Of a stretch of 64,000 nt of DNA, positions 8,684 to 17,593 are shown in pieces. Source of the stretch: Sulfitobacter sp. SK011 (GTDB taxonomy: Bacteria; Pseudomonadota; Alphaproteobacteria; Rhodobacterales; Rhodobacteraceae). Where the stretch lies: NCBI RefSeq assembly GCF_003352065.1, contig NZ_CP025803.1, forward strand, positions 310,001 to 374,000, read 5' to 3'. The notes beneath the pieces were generated by a model. The model saw only the letters and a program-made list of their open reading frames with translations. It was not told the origin of the DNA and did not search any database. Position 1 is the stretch's first letter. Every line of letters begins with the position of its first letter. The position numbers were made by a program, and so were the translations under genes.

Positions 8684-9516
8684 GCGGGGACCTCTTGGGT
8701 AAGTGTGTGGAAATGCGCGGTCATGCGAGCGACATCGGCGGGCAGCCCTGTGAACAGCTCGAACGCCGCTGCCGCCTGACCAACCGCCATGCCGCCACCT
8801 GTCATGACATGCAGGCCACGCGCGGCGGCGGCGTGCAGCAACGGGGTTTGATGAGGAAAGTAGACGATATCCCCGACCCATTTGGCGTGCGGAACGTCGT
8901 CCAGATCAATCGCCTGACCGGGGTGGGACGCCATGCCCATCGGAGTCGCATTAATCACCCCGTCGATGAGGGTTGCCCCCGACCAGACTAAAACCTGCGC
9001 TTGTGGGCGAAGCCGCGCCAGCCGCGCGCGTAAGGCGTCGGCCACACAGGCATCGCGGTCGTAAACGTACAGGCAAGAAACACCCGCATCCAGCATCGCC
9101 AAACCAACGGCACCGCCCGCTCCACCTGCGCCGAGCAAGAGGACCGTGTCGTGTTGCAACGGACCGATCTTGGCCACGAAAGCCCGATGAAAACCTACAT
9201 AATCGGTATTATGCCCGACGGCTCTGCCGTTCCGAAATACCACCGTATTGACGGATCCTATGTCGCCCGCCCCATCGCTGAGGTCATCCAGCAGCGCGAT
9301 GATCTGTTGTTTGTAGGGATAGGTCACATTGACGCCCACATAGCCCGCAACCTTGGCTTCTGTCACCGCATCTTGCAAGGCAACCGCAGGCTCTGGCGCA
9401 CCCGCCAGATCAAAGCGGCGATAGCGATACGCCAGTCCATGCGCGCGCCCTTCGGCTTCGTGCAAAACTGGTGTCAGCGACGCCGCAATCCCGTTCCCGA
9501 TCAGTGCGGCTTTCAC
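8680..9516 (-). CDS. Quinate/shikimate dehydrogenase-type AroE family protein
   Basis: A 278-residue AroE-family oxidoreductase interconverting shikimate/quinate-type acids and their 3-dehydro forms. Visible residues are the catalytic Lys69 in NVTYPYKQ, Asp105 in GHNTDYVGF, and the dinucleotide motif GAGGAGGA (about 129-136). The acidic YDRD after the second Rossmann strand favours NAD over NADP, which suits catabolism. The substrate loop reads SLTP instead of the SLSP of biosynthetic AroE; a Ser-to-Thr change there is, from memory, found in catabolic quinate/shikimate dehydrogenases. The start is GTG at 9516, overlapping the previous stop (GTGA). It is placed next to a dehydroshikimate dehydratase fusion, as expected for quinate or shikimate use. 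Confidence 0.88.
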   Translation of the reverse strand: MKAALIGNGIAASLTPVLHEAEGRAHGLAYRYRRFDLAGAPEPAVALQDAVTEAKVAGYVGVNVTYPYKQQIIALLDDLSDGAGDIGSVNTVVFRNGRAVGHNTDYVGFHRAFVAKIGPLQHDTVLLLGAGGAGGAVGLAMLDAGVSCLYVYDRDACVADALRARLARLRPQAQVLVWSGATLIDGVINATPMGMASHPGQAIDLDDVPHAKWVGDIVYFPHQTPLLHAAAARGLHVMTGGGMAVGQAAAAFELFTGLPADVARMTAHFHTLTQEVPA

Positions 9517-11261
9517 GATGCCACCGCCGCACGCACTTTGGATTGTGCCGCCAATCTGACGGGCGCATTGCGCGCGCCGTACCCTGCATAGCGCCCTTTG
9601 CGTTGCACGATTTCAAAGAAGAACCCGTCAAAGATCGCCTGCCCGTAAAGCTGATAATACCCGCCATATTCGTCTTCGTCGTACAGGATGTTATGGGCCT
9701 GTAATTGGGCTGTGCGCGCGTCGTCCAGATCAAAGGCCGCCTGCGTATCGCTGTAATAGTTGCGCGGGATGTGCAGGCGCGCGAACCCTGCCTCAGCCAA
9801 TTGGCTGGATGTTTCAAAAATATCATCGGTCTGGACTGCGATGTGCTGCACGCCCGCACCTGGTCTGCCGCTCACGAACGATCCCGCCATGGTCTGCGCA
9901 TCCGCTGCTCCGTTCAGGTTCAACCGCACGTCGCCCTCGGGCGTTTCAATCGCCTGACTGCGCACGATGCCAGACGGGTCCGCCACGTTGACGATGGGCG
10001 ACTTGGTCATTTCGAAGGTCGACAAGTAATAAAGCAGCCAGCTTTGCATCTCACCGTAGCGCATCGTCTGCGCCACATGGTCGATCCGGCGCAACCCTGC
10101 GGGCGGGGTCGCCTGTGTCGTCCCGACGGGTTCAAATTCGATGTCCCAGACACGGTGCAGGTCGGATTGTTCATCGATGAAATGGATGACACTGCCGCCA
10201 ACGCCGCGAATGGCTGGAATGCTAAGTTCGCCAAGACCGACCGCCTGCGAAAAGTCGTGTGTCCCCAACGCGCGGGCCCGTTCCACCGTTTCGGCCGCAT
10301 TGTGAACCCGTAGCCCCATGTCACAAACGCACGACCCATGTTCTGCGAACGCGCTGCCTGCGTGACCTGCTTTTTCTTGGTTGATGACGATATTCACCGC
10401 ACCCTGCCGCCAAAGCGTGACAGCCTTGGTCAGGTGGCGGCGTTCGCGTCGAAACGCCATGGACGTCAGGGTCGTCTCCAGGTCCTTCGCGCCGTCTCCG
10501 TCCACCGCGAATTCGATAAACTCGAACCCTCTGGCCGGTACTTTGGGTGGTAAATCCGGCGTCGCGCTGCGCAGCAAGGGTTCCGTCGCTGCCGCATCTG
10601 ACAGCGTTGTCACCAGTGAACGGTACGCATTAAGCACCGTGTCGCGCCCCTGCGGTTCAACCCCGACAGACCAAGGGCCGACGTATCCGGCACGCGCCAA
10701 CACGCGGGCGAAGCCGCCCAAGTTCAAAGTGCCTTGCCCAGGCAACATCGGCAGGCTTGGCCCATCCCACAGACTGACATGAAAGACAGTCGCGCCGTCC
10801 AGATCCCGCAACCGCGCGGGGCGTGATCCGTCGCCAAGCGCGTGGAATGAATTGTAGCCAAGCCCGATAGATGCCTGCGCAGTCTTTGCCACGTAGTCAC
10901 GCACCGCATCTTCGGCATTGCGCGCCGGGCGCAAGGCGATGCGAACGGCACCAAGGGGATCAAGGCTTTCGGGCAGGCACGCTGCGTCTGCCACATCAAG
11001 TATGAGCAGATCACTGCCCAGCTCTTTCGCCAAGGCGATCTTTGCTGCGAGCTGCGCCGGATTCACCCCCGCATCAAGCGGCCCGACGGACGCAATTTTC
11101 AGGTCCGCACCAGATACCATCGCCGACAGGTCCGCCAATGTCCCGTCAAACTGCGTAATGTCCGTTAGGCTCAGGTCAATCGCTTGGAACCCTGCGGCTT
11201 TGATGGCCAGCAACTTGGCTGCCATATCGCCCGGAACGATATGTGTCGGGATCGTCAGCAT
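9513..11261 (-). CDS. 3-dehydroshikimate dehydratase / HPPD-like fusion (QuiC1 type)
   Basis: 582 residues with two parts. Residues about 1-260 form a sugar-phosphate-isomerase TIM barrel as in 3-dehydroshikimate dehydratase, which makes protocatechuate. Residues about 260-575 form a tandem VOC unit as in 4-hydroxyphenylpyruvate dioxygenase, with the metal triad His395 (RIDHVAQT), His473 (GVQHIAVQ) and Glu550 (FFFEIVQ). This fusion is known from QuiC1 of Pseudomonas putida. The ATG at 11261 overlaps the TRAP DctM stop (TGATG), better than the longer frame to 11294. The neighbouring AroE-type dehydrogenase and TRAP transporter point to uptake and oxidation of quinate, shikimate or a similar ring acid. 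Whether the VOC half is an active dioxygenase is unclear, although its ligands are intact. Confidence 0.88.
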   Translation of the reverse strand: MLTIPTHIVPGDMAAKLLAIKAAGFQAIDLSLTDITQFDGTLADLSAMVSGADLKIASVGPLDAGVNPAQLAAKIALAKELGSDLLILDVADAACLPESLDPLGAVRIALRPARNAEDAVRDYVAKTAQASIGLGYNSFHALGDGSRPARLRDLDGATVFHVSLWDGPSLPMLPGQGTLNLGGFARVLARAGYVGPWSVGVEPQGRDTVLNAYRSLVTTLSDAAATEPLLRSATPDLPPKVPARGFEFIEFAVDGDGAKDLETTLTSMAFRRERRHLTKAVTLWRQGAVNIVINQEKAGHAGSAFAEHGSCVCDMGLRVHNAAETVERARALGTHDFSQAVGLGELSIPAIRGVGGSVIHFIDEQSDLHRVWDIEFEPVGTTQATPPAGLRRIDHVAQTMRYGEMQSWLLYYLSTFEMTKSPIVNVADPSGIVRSQAIETPEGDVRLNLNGAADAQTMAGSFVSGRPGAGVQHIAVQTDDIFETSSQLAEAGFARLHIPRNYYSDTQAAFDLDDARTAQLQAHNILYDEDEYGGYYQLYGQAIFDGFFFEIVQRKGRYAGYGARNAPVRLAAQSKVRAAVAS

Positions 11262-12556
11262 CAGCCCTGATAGCCAAGCAAACGCGGCAACCACAGCACA
11301 AGATCGGGCGATAGCATCATGACGATGAGTGCTCCGATCAAAACCGCCAAAAAGGCCCAGATTTCTGCGATGATCTCGCGTAGGGGGATGTCTGTCACGG
11401 CATTAATGACAAAGAGCAAAATCCCGTAGGGAGGCGTGATCAGACCGATCATCGAATTGACCACGACCAACACGCCGAAGTGGACCAGATCAATCCCCAA
11501 AGCTTCGCAGGTCGGAATGAACAGCGGAACGATCACAAGGATGATCGTCGTGGCGTCCAGAACGCACCCCAACAGCAAGATCAGCACATTGACCATAATC
11601 AGGAACATCAGCGGGCTGATGTCGGCCCCTTCAAGCGCCCCTGAAATGGATTGGGGGATTTGTTCTGTGATGACGATGAAATTCAGGATGAACGCACCGC
11701 CGATCACGATCCCAACAGCCGCAGAGGACCGCGCAGAGTCTACGAACACCTGATAAAGCGCCTTGAACGACAACGACCGATAGAACAGCGCCGCCAGCAT
11801 CAGCGCATAAAACGCGGCGACAGCAGCGGCTTCGGTTGGGGTCGTGACGCCCCCATAAATCCCGTAGAGCAAGATCACTGGCATCAACAGGGCCGGAAAC
11901 GCATTCGCGGTGACCCGCGGCAATTCTTTGAGCGGCACTGTTTCTTCGACCTCGAACCCGCGTTTGTGGGCCAGATACCCGTTCATTGCCATCAATACGG
12001 CGCCCATGATCAGGCCCGGTAAAATACCCGCAAGAAAGAGCGACCCGATGGATGCATTAGACACCAGCGCGTAGAGGACCATCGGGATGGACGGCGGGAT
12101 GATCGGGCCAATCGTGGCCGAGGCAGCCGTAATCGCCGCCGCATATCCACGGCTGTATTTGCCGCTACGTGTCATCATCGAAATAATGATTTTGCCGATA
12201 CCCGCAGCATCGGCCACGGCGGACCCAGACATGCCCGAAAAGATCAGCGACGCCACAACGTTCACATGGCCCATGCCGCCCTTGAAGCGGCCGACAATGG
12301 CGACGCAGAAATTCAGCAGCCGGTCCGTGATCGACCCCGCATTCATGATGTTGGCGGCGACGATAAACAGCGGCACAGCCAGCAGGATCGCACTGCCATA
12401 AAACCCTTGCAGGATCTTTTCACCGGCCAGCGCGACATCAAGTCCAGACAGACCGAGATACACAATCGAGGCCAGCAAAATGGAATACCCGATAGGCGTG
12501 CCGATCCCTGCCAGCACGAACAGGGTTACAAGGAGGGAGGCGAGTTCGAAGCTCAT
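11261..12556 (-). CDS. TRAP transporter large membrane subunit (DctM family)
   Basis: 431 residues, about 12 membrane segments, with the typical DctM sequences GMSGSAVADAAGIGKI and GPIIPPSIPMVLYALVSN. It is the channel-forming subunit of a secondary, ion-driven TRAP importer for organic acids. It follows dctQ with an ATGA overlap and overlaps the dehydratase fusion downstream by one base. The operon context suggests the imported compound is a ring or sugar-type carboxylate. Confidence 0.95.
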   Translation of the reverse strand: MSFELASLLVTLFVLAGIGTPIGYSILLASIVYLGLSGLDVALAGEKILQGFYGSAILLAVPLFIVAANIMNAGSITDRLLNFCVAIVGRFKGGMGHVNVVASLIFSGMSGSAVADAAGIGKIIISMMTRSGKYSRGYAAAITAASATIGPIIPPSIPMVLYALVSNASIGSLFLAGILPGLIMGAVLMAMNGYLAHKRGFEVEETVPLKELPRVTANAFPALLMPVILLYGIYGGVTTPTEAAAVAAFYALMLAALFYRSLSFKALYQVFVDSARSSAAVGIVIGGAFILNFIVITEQIPQSISGALEGADISPLMFLIMVNVLILLLGCVLDATTIILVIVPLFIPTCEALGIDLVHFGVLVVVNSMIGLITPPYGILLFVINAVTDIPLREIIAEIWAFLAVLIGALIVMMLSPDLVLWLPRLLGYQG

Positions 12557-13155
12557 GTCGATTTCTCCGCTTCAGCTGCAGCTTCCGCTTCCAGCACGAT
12601 CTCAAGCTCTGTTTTGGGGGGGCCGTTGCGGATCGTGTCAATCGCCAGCCAGATATACCGGGCAGCCACCACGATCATGAAGGCGCCGTAGACACTGAAG
12701 ATCGTCCGCATGGGGATTTTGCTACCCGTGAACGGATTGCGCACTGTCGATGTCTTGCGGATTTTCATCCAGTCGATGTAATCCCATGTGGGCAAAAACG
12801 CATAAAGCATCCCAGCCACAATCGCGACAGCAGAGATGACCGCGAAAATCCTGCGCATGCGACGCGATAAGGCGAGATAAATGATATCGAATTTCACGTG
12901 ATCGTATTCGCGCACCACAAAAGCGCAGCTAAAAAAGATCACCCAAACCCACAGGATCGCGATCAGCTCAAGCGTCCATCCAAGGGGTTGAATTGTTCCC
13001 AGCGCTGGAAAGGTCTCTGCCCAGCCGAAATAGCCGATGATTTTGGGTGAATACCGCGACCCGATCTGGAGCAGGAAGATAAAGAAAATCGCAGCCAACA
13101 ATGCGGCTGCGATTGCGTCAGAGATGCGAGAGACCCACCGGAACACAGATTTCAT
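12553..13155 (-). CDS. TRAP transporter small membrane subunit (DctQ family)
   Basis: 200 residues with four hydrophobic segments and the family-like ELIAILWVWVIFFSCAFVVR stretch. It is the small partner of DctM in the inner membrane. It starts 21 bases after the binding-protein gene and overlaps dctM by four bases. The C-terminus carries a charged, Ala/Glu-rich tail (about residues 180-200), unusual but not rare in this family. Confidence 0.93.
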   Translation of the reverse strand: MKSVFRWVSRISDAIAAALLAAIFFIFLLQIGSRYSPKIIGYFGWAETFPALGTIQPLGWTLELIAILWVWVIFFSCAFVVREYDHVKFDIIYLALSRRMRRIFAVISAVAIVAGMLYAFLPTWDYIDWMKIRKTSTVRNPFTGSKIPMRTIFSVYGAFMIVVAARYIWLAIDTIRNGPPKTELEIVLEAEAAAEAEKST

Positions 13156-13176
13156 GGCGGGTCTCCCTTTTAGCTC

Positions 13177-14184
13177 TTAGTTGCCGAGTGCGTTGATCGC
13201 GTCCAGCACACCTTCGGGCCAGCTGGCGGCGAATTCGCTGCCGACATACTGGGCCTGAACATGCGTGCGGAAAGCGGCCAGATCAGGTGTATAGACTTCC
13301 ACGCCATTCTCTTCGAGGAAAGCGGTCAGGCTGCCTTCCAGCTCCAACTGACGCAGACGACCCACAGACGCCGCCGCATCAGCTGCACGCTGAACCGTCA
13401 ACTGCTGCTCGGGTGTCAGCGCGTTGAAAGTCGCGGCGGAAATCGCGATGTAGTTCAGGTCAACAAGGTGTGACGTCAGGGCGATCTGGTTGGTCACCTC
13501 GTAGAACTTGCGATCCACAACGGTTGGAAGCGGGTTGTCCTGACCGTCAATCGCGCCGGTGGACAGGCCAGTATAAACCTCGGTGAATGCCATTGGCGTA
13601 GGTGCTGCACCCAGTGCGGCCCCAAGGAACTGCCACGCATCTGTACCCGGCATCCGCAGGTTCACGCCAGCAAGGTCGGCAGGTGTCTGCACGTCCAGCT
13701 CTTCGCGGGTCTGGCGCAGGTTTACGTGGCGCTGGCCCAGATACATGACGGACAGCAGGCGCACGCCAAGCTCTTCTTCGACTTTCGCTTTGAACGGGTC
13801 CATCAGCGGATCGTTAAAGACGCGGACCTGATGAGCCGCGTCCTGATGCACATAACCCGTCGCGAAGATGGAGAATTCGGGGAAGAACTGTGCCAACTCC
13901 TGTGCGGATGTGATCGACATCTCAAGGTTGCCACGGCTGATCGCGTCCAGCTCTGTGCCTTGGTCGAACAGGGTCGCGTTGTAGGACGGCTCGTAGGATG
14001 CAAAGCCTGCAACCGATGGGCCAAAGACTTCAGCGAGAGCAACCGAACGTGCGTCGGTTTCGGAACCGGATGTGGCCATGCGCAGTTGAACCGCGTGGCC
14101 ATCGGCAAAGGATGGGGCAGCGGCGACTGTGCCCGCGGCGATCAGTGTAGCCATCGCAAGACGGCGGGTCATTGTAAGTGTCAT
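13177..14184 (-). CDS. TRAP transporter periplasmic solute-binding protein (DctP family)
   Basis: 335 residues beginning MTLTMTRRLAMATLIAAG, a Sec signal with likely cleavage after SFADG or nearby. The body has DctP features, including the binding-site Arg region VNLRMPGTDAWQFLGA and the IDGQDNPLPTV segment. It delivers the substrate to the DctQM membrane pair. I chose the ATG at 14184 because GGGAGGAC stands just before it; the longer frame to 14262 lacks a site. It is preceded by a 104-base gap with a perfect palindrome, so an extra promoter or operator is likely here. Confidence 0.93.
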   Translation of the reverse strand: MTLTMTRRLAMATLIAAGTVAAAPSFADGHAVQLRMATSGSETDARSVALAEVFGPSVAGFASYEPSYNATLFDQGTELDAISRGNLEMSITSAQELAQFFPEFSIFATGYVHQDAAHQVRVFNDPLMDPFKAKVEEELGVRLLSVMYLGQRHVNLRQTREELDVQTPADLAGVNLRMPGTDAWQFLGAALGAAPTPMAFTEVYTGLSTGAIDGQDNPLPTVVDRKFYEVTNQIALTSHLVDLNYIAISAATFNALTPEQQLTVQRAADAAASVGRLRQLELEGSLTAFLEENGVEVYTPDLAAFRTHVQAQYVGSEFAASWPEGVLDAINALGN

Positions 14185-14272
14185 TTTGTCCTCCCAGACG
14201 TTTGTAGGCCCGTAAGGGCAGTTTGTGTGGCACATTAATGCCTCATTTTTCGCATTTCGCAATACATTTTAC

Positions 14273-14289
14273 AAAATATCGGATATTTT
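14273..14289. promoter_or_regulatory. 17-bp perfect palindrome, candidate GntR operator
   Basis: AAAATATCGGATATTTT has 8-bp arms around a central G. It lies between the oxidoreductase stop and the dctP start, overlapping the last base of the former. The core AATATCGGAT recurs at 15447-15456 in front of the divergent GntR gene. Sharing between the two control regions makes it a candidate binding site for that regulator. Confidence 0.55.
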
Positions 14290-15344
14290 TATTCGGCAGC
14301 GTTGGAAGACTTCCCCCCAGTGCCTGTCAATGTGACGGTCTGTTGCGTCTGCGCTGCGACCTGTATCGCCTCAACAACACTCAATGTTTTCAAGCCTTCT
14401 TCGCCAGTGACCAAAGGCTCGGCTGCACCGCGAATGACCTGTTCGAAGTGGGCGATCTGGTTGATCAACGGATCGGACGAACTTACTGGCATGGCCGTGG
14501 CCGTGATCGGATTCCACCAGCTTGTACCGCCCTCATGTTGCCAAAGCCGCATGTCGGGAATCGACAAGGCCCCCTCAGAGCCACCGATTAGGTAGCAAGA
14601 TTCGTTTGTGGCCGGATAGATTGGATATTCCCGTGATGTCAGCTCCCAGCTCCATGGCGACACCACGCTGTCGGACACAGTTATCGTGCAGACCGCTCCG
14701 CTTTCGAACCGCAGAACGGCGGCGGCAAGGTCCTCGTTTTCAAACCCGCGCAGGGACGGCGCCATTTGCGCCTGAACCGTGACAACTTCGCCCAGAAAGT
14801 GACGCATCAAATCGACGTCATGCACAAGATTGACAGAAATCGGCCCCGCACCCGCCTTTTTACGCCAAGGTGCGGCGTCAAAATAGTCATCCGGCTTGTA
14901 AAACCAGCATGTCACCTGGGCCGCGCGGACCTGCCCGATGGCCCCGTCCTTAATGAGTTGTGCGGCCTTTTGGATGATCGGATTGTGCCGCCTGTGATGC
15001 CCCACCAAAATTGGCACGCCATTGCGGAGGGCAACAACAATGAGCTCCTGCGCATCATCTGCCGAGGCCGCCAATGGCTTTTCGATCAGTACTGGAACGC
15101 TTCGCTGGACGCACTCCATCGCACCCTCGACGTGCAACAACGTTGGCGTTGACAAAATCACGCCATCGACCGCAACGGCATCAAACATTTCACTGAGTGA
15201 TTTGAAAACAGGCACTGGTTGTTCCGTCGCGCCGAGTTCCACCACAGCAGCAAGGTCAACCCCGTCCACTTGACTGATCGCTGCGATGTGGCGCTGCCCC
15301 ACAAGGCCGGCCCCTACGACCGCTAATTTCTTTGGCTGCGCCAT
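14289..15344 (-). CDS. Gfo/Idh/MocA family oxidoreductase
   Basis: 351 residues. The N-terminal Rossmann fold has VVGAGLVGQRH (about 8-18), and the family EKP motif is seen in LIEKPLAAS. The C-terminal beta-sheet domain contains the active-site stretch GPISVNLVHDVDLMRH. Family members are NAD(P)-dependent dehydrogenases of sugars, inositols and related cyclic polyols. GAGGAA five bases before the ATG at 15344 favours this start over 15371. It is the first gene of the minus-strand set, divergent from the GntR regulator. A first oxidation step on a quinate- or cyclitol-like substrate is a reasonable but unproven role. Confidence 0.88.
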   Translation of the reverse strand: MAQPKKLAVVGAGLVGQRHIAAISQVDGVDLAAVVELGATEQPVPVFKSLSEMFDAVAVDGVILSTPTLLHVEGAMECVQRSVPVLIEKPLAASADDAQELIVVALRNGVPILVGHHRRHNPIIQKAAQLIKDGAIGQVRAAQVTCWFYKPDDYFDAAPWRKKAGAGPISVNLVHDVDLMRHFLGEVVTVQAQMAPSLRGFENEDLAAAVLRFESGAVCTITVSDSVVSPWSWELTSREYPIYPATNESCYLIGGSEGALSIPDMRLWQHEGGTSWWNPITATAMPVSSSDPLINQIAHFEQVIRGAAEPLVTGEEGLKTLSVVEAIQVAAQTQQTVTLTGTGGKSSNAAE

Positions 15345-15446
15345 CTGTTCCTCATTCTTCAAATTTGACATAGGCTAGCAGAGTTTAACAGATTCGCAAT
15401 AATATATGAGATTTTTATTATCCCCCTATTTTATCACTTGTTGAGG

Positions 15447-15456
15447 AATATCGGAT
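15447..15456. promoter_or_regulatory. Second copy of the AATATCGGAT core
   Basis: The same 10-base core as in the palindrome at 14273-14289 occurs in the divergent control region between the oxidoreductase and the GntR gene, 45 bases before the regulator start. Here only the inner ATCGGAT part is symmetric. It fits autoregulation and control of the divergent operon. Confidence 0.45.
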
Positions 15457-15500
15457 GATCGTGTTACCATCTGCAAAACACGCAACTCATGAGGCACGGC

Positions 15501-16163
15501 ATGTCCCAATCTTCTCCAACCGTCGGGGCAAGCACCTATGAGCGGATCAAGCAAGACATCATCTTTGGTGAACTCGTTCCGGGATCGAAGCTGAAACTCG
15601 ACGGGTTGCGGGATCGTTATTCTGCCAGCGTCTCGACATTGCGCGAAACCCTCAATCGCCTTGCCAGCGAAGGGTTCGTGCAAGCAGCCGAACAACGCGG
15701 CTTCTTCGTGCGTCCTGTTTCAGCGGATGACCTGACCGAGATTGCGGAGCTGCGCATCTTGCTGGAGTGTTCGGCGCTTGAGACGTCAATCGCCTGCGGG
15801 GATGCCGACTGGGAAGGAAATCTGGTCGCGGCACACCACAAATTGCACCTGATCGAACAGAAGATGCTGGATGGTGACAAATCGCAAAAAGAGGTGTGGA
15901 AACGCTATGACTGGGAATTCCATCAGGCCCTGATCCGTGCATGTAATTCCGAGAATCTGCTGGCGCTACATGGCACGATCTTTGACAAATACCTGCGGTA
16001 TCAGATGCTTGTGCTGACCTATCGTGGCGCTGTCGCCGTGGATGAACACAGGTTGATGTTTGAAGCCGCCCTTGCACGGGACATCCCAAAGGCCAAGGCC
16101 ACGCTCGAAACACACATCCGGCTGGGATTGGCGCATACTTTGGCAGCGATGGAAAACCTGTAG
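15501..16163 (+). CDS. GntR-family regulator with FCD ligand domain
   Basis: 220 residues. The winged helix is at about 5-75 (TYERIKQDIIFGELVPGSKL is the first helix, STLRETLNRLASEGFVQ the recognition part), followed by an all-helical FCD domain with metal-type His residues (DWEFHQALIRAC and DEHRLMFEAALARD). Such regulators usually repress nearby catabolic operons until a carboxylic-acid ligand binds. I prefer the ATG at 15501, which has GAGG six bases before it, to the one at 15489. It diverges from the catabolic set and shares a palindromic core with the dctP control region. A truncated relative of its C-terminus lies at 22034-22190. Confidence 0.92.
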   Translation: MSQSSPTVGASTYERIKQDIIFGELVPGSKLKLDGLRDRYSASVSTLRETLNRLASEGFVQAAEQRGFFVRPVSADDLTEIAELRILLECSALETSIACGDADWEGNLVAAHHKLHLIEQKMLDGDKSQKEVWKRYDWEFHQALIRACNSENLLALHGTIFDKYLRYQMLVLTYRGAVAVDEHRLMFEAALARDIPKAKATLETHIRLGLAHTLAAMENL

Positions 16164-16547
16164 TCATTTGCCGCTGTGTCGCAGAAAATAGCCATGACCC
16201 GCCCGAGGCACCATTCGCAGCGCGGCCCAAGTCAAAAGCAGTCATTGAAGATGCGACAAACCTTAGACGACGCGGACTTGTGCAGGTGTAGCTATTGCTC
16301 ACGCAGCATTTCTTCGCAGTTGCGGCAGGTTTACCTCTTTGATTTGGTCAATGTCGTCAAAGCAGCCGTTTAAATTTAGCGTTCTTGGTGGATATCCAAT
16401 CGACAGCTCGTGGCGGTCCATTCCATTGATCGCGACGCGGGCAAAGCAGTCGGTTGTGAGTGGTGTTACTTTAGCGGAAACCGTCCCAATAATTGCACTC
16501 AAACCACATATTGAGGGCCCAACAAAACGAAAATCCAAATAAATGAT
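16164..16547. other. Intergenic stretch with a weak small ORF and a decayed-looking patch
   Basis: No confident gene. On the minus strand a TTG-started 79-codon frame (16299-16538) follows the LysR stop; an AGGAGG lies 12 bases before it, which is too far for a good site. On the same strand, in a different frame, 16296-16335 encodes CRNCEEMLRE, nearly the same peptide as near 1838-1867 with mostly third-position differences. This suggests remnants of a gene family, not a live gene. Confidence 0.45.
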
Positions 16548-17468
16548 TCAACCTCCTCCGGTCTGATGAGCAAGCTGCCGAAGCAAGTCGGCAAAACGCC
16601 GGGCAGAACCTGACAGCGCTTCGTTGGTGCGCGTGGTCAATCCGATGATCGTCTTAAGCGAGCCGTGATCTATCGACAATTTCGCAAGTGTTCCACGTTT
16701 AAGATCCTGCGCGACCAGACCTGCGGGGGCGAACCAGATCGCCTCTGTTATTGCTGAAAAATTGCGGGCCAGACCGTCGCTAAATGTCTCAATGATGAGC
16801 GCCGTCGGTTTGATACCATGGGCAAAAAAGAAGCTGTCGACGCTGTCGCGCACAGTTGACCCAACAGGCGTCACGATAATTGGATATTTCGACAGGTCCG
16901 TTACATCAAGTGCATCCGTTTGAAAGAGGGGGTGAGAGGGCGCCGTGACCGCAACAACGCTTTCCTCATATAATTGCTCGAACGAGAGGCCGACGGTGTC
17001 ACGGGTGATGATCCTGCCGACGATCAAGTCCAGTTCACTAGCACGAAGCGCGGCGGCAAGGTCTTCGTAGTGGCCGGTGACCACGTCGACATTGGCGCGT
17101 TCGTCAGGCCCGAATAATTCCTTGAGAGCATTTGGCACGATAGAGCCCGCCGCCGTTGGCAGGGCACCAATGCGCAACCGATGTTGCCGTTGTTCGGGCT
17201 CTTCGACGGCGGAAATAGCCCGATTGAAAGACAACAGGCTTTCAGTGGCATGTTGATGAAAGCGTTCTCCGGCAGCGGTCGCACGGACACCTTTTTTGCT
17301 GCGCTCCAGAAGCCTCACACCAAGCTCTGCCTCCAACTCGCGCAGGGATTTTGAGACTGCTGCAGGCGTGACATTCAAAGAACCGGCGGCACTCACAAGA
17401 CTTCCTTTGCGCAGAATCTCTAAAAAGACCCGCATATGCCGCAGCCGAATGTTCAGAAACTTACCCAT
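16548..17468 (-). CDS. LysR-type transcriptional regulator
   Basis: 306 residues with an N-terminal winged helix (helix-turn-helix around KGSLVSAAGSLNVTPAAVSK, about 22-41) and a periplasmic-binding-like effector domain from about 90. The start is set at the ATG at 17468, with GAGG six bases upstream. It is divergent from the second TRAP operon across a 125-base gap, so it most likely controls that operon in response to its substrate. The LIVGRIITRD and GSTVRDSVD segments recall the PcaQ/CbbR-like subgroup, but the ligand cannot be inferred. Confidence 0.92.
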   Translation of the reverse strand: MGKFLNIRLRHMRVFLEILRKGSLVSAAGSLNVTPAAVSKSLRELEAELGVRLLERSKKGVRATAAGERFHQHATESLLSFNRAISAVEEPEQRQHRLRIGALPTAAGSIVPNALKELFGPDERANVDVVTGHYEDLAAALRASELDLIVGRIITRDTVGLSFEQLYEESVVAVTAPSHPLFQTDALDVTDLSKYPIIVTPVGSTVRDSVDSFFFAHGIKPTALIIETFSDGLARNFSAITEAIWFAPAGLVAQDLKRGTLAKLSIDHGSLKTIIGLTTRTNEALSGSARRFADLLRQLAHQTGGG

Positions 17469-17593
17469 ATCCAACCTCGCACAACCAAATGGTTAAGCAT
17501 AATGTTACAATAATTCGTTTTTCATATCCATATAGTTTCCTTACCCTCTGAGCACGGGGATCGGCTGACTCTTTGTCAGTCACAGGGGGGACT

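Noticed and set aside
16299..16538. 79-codon TTG-started minus-strand frame after the LysR gene
   Set aside because: The AGGAGG is 12 bases from the start and belongs to the LysR end; no family signal. Left only as part of the intergenic description.
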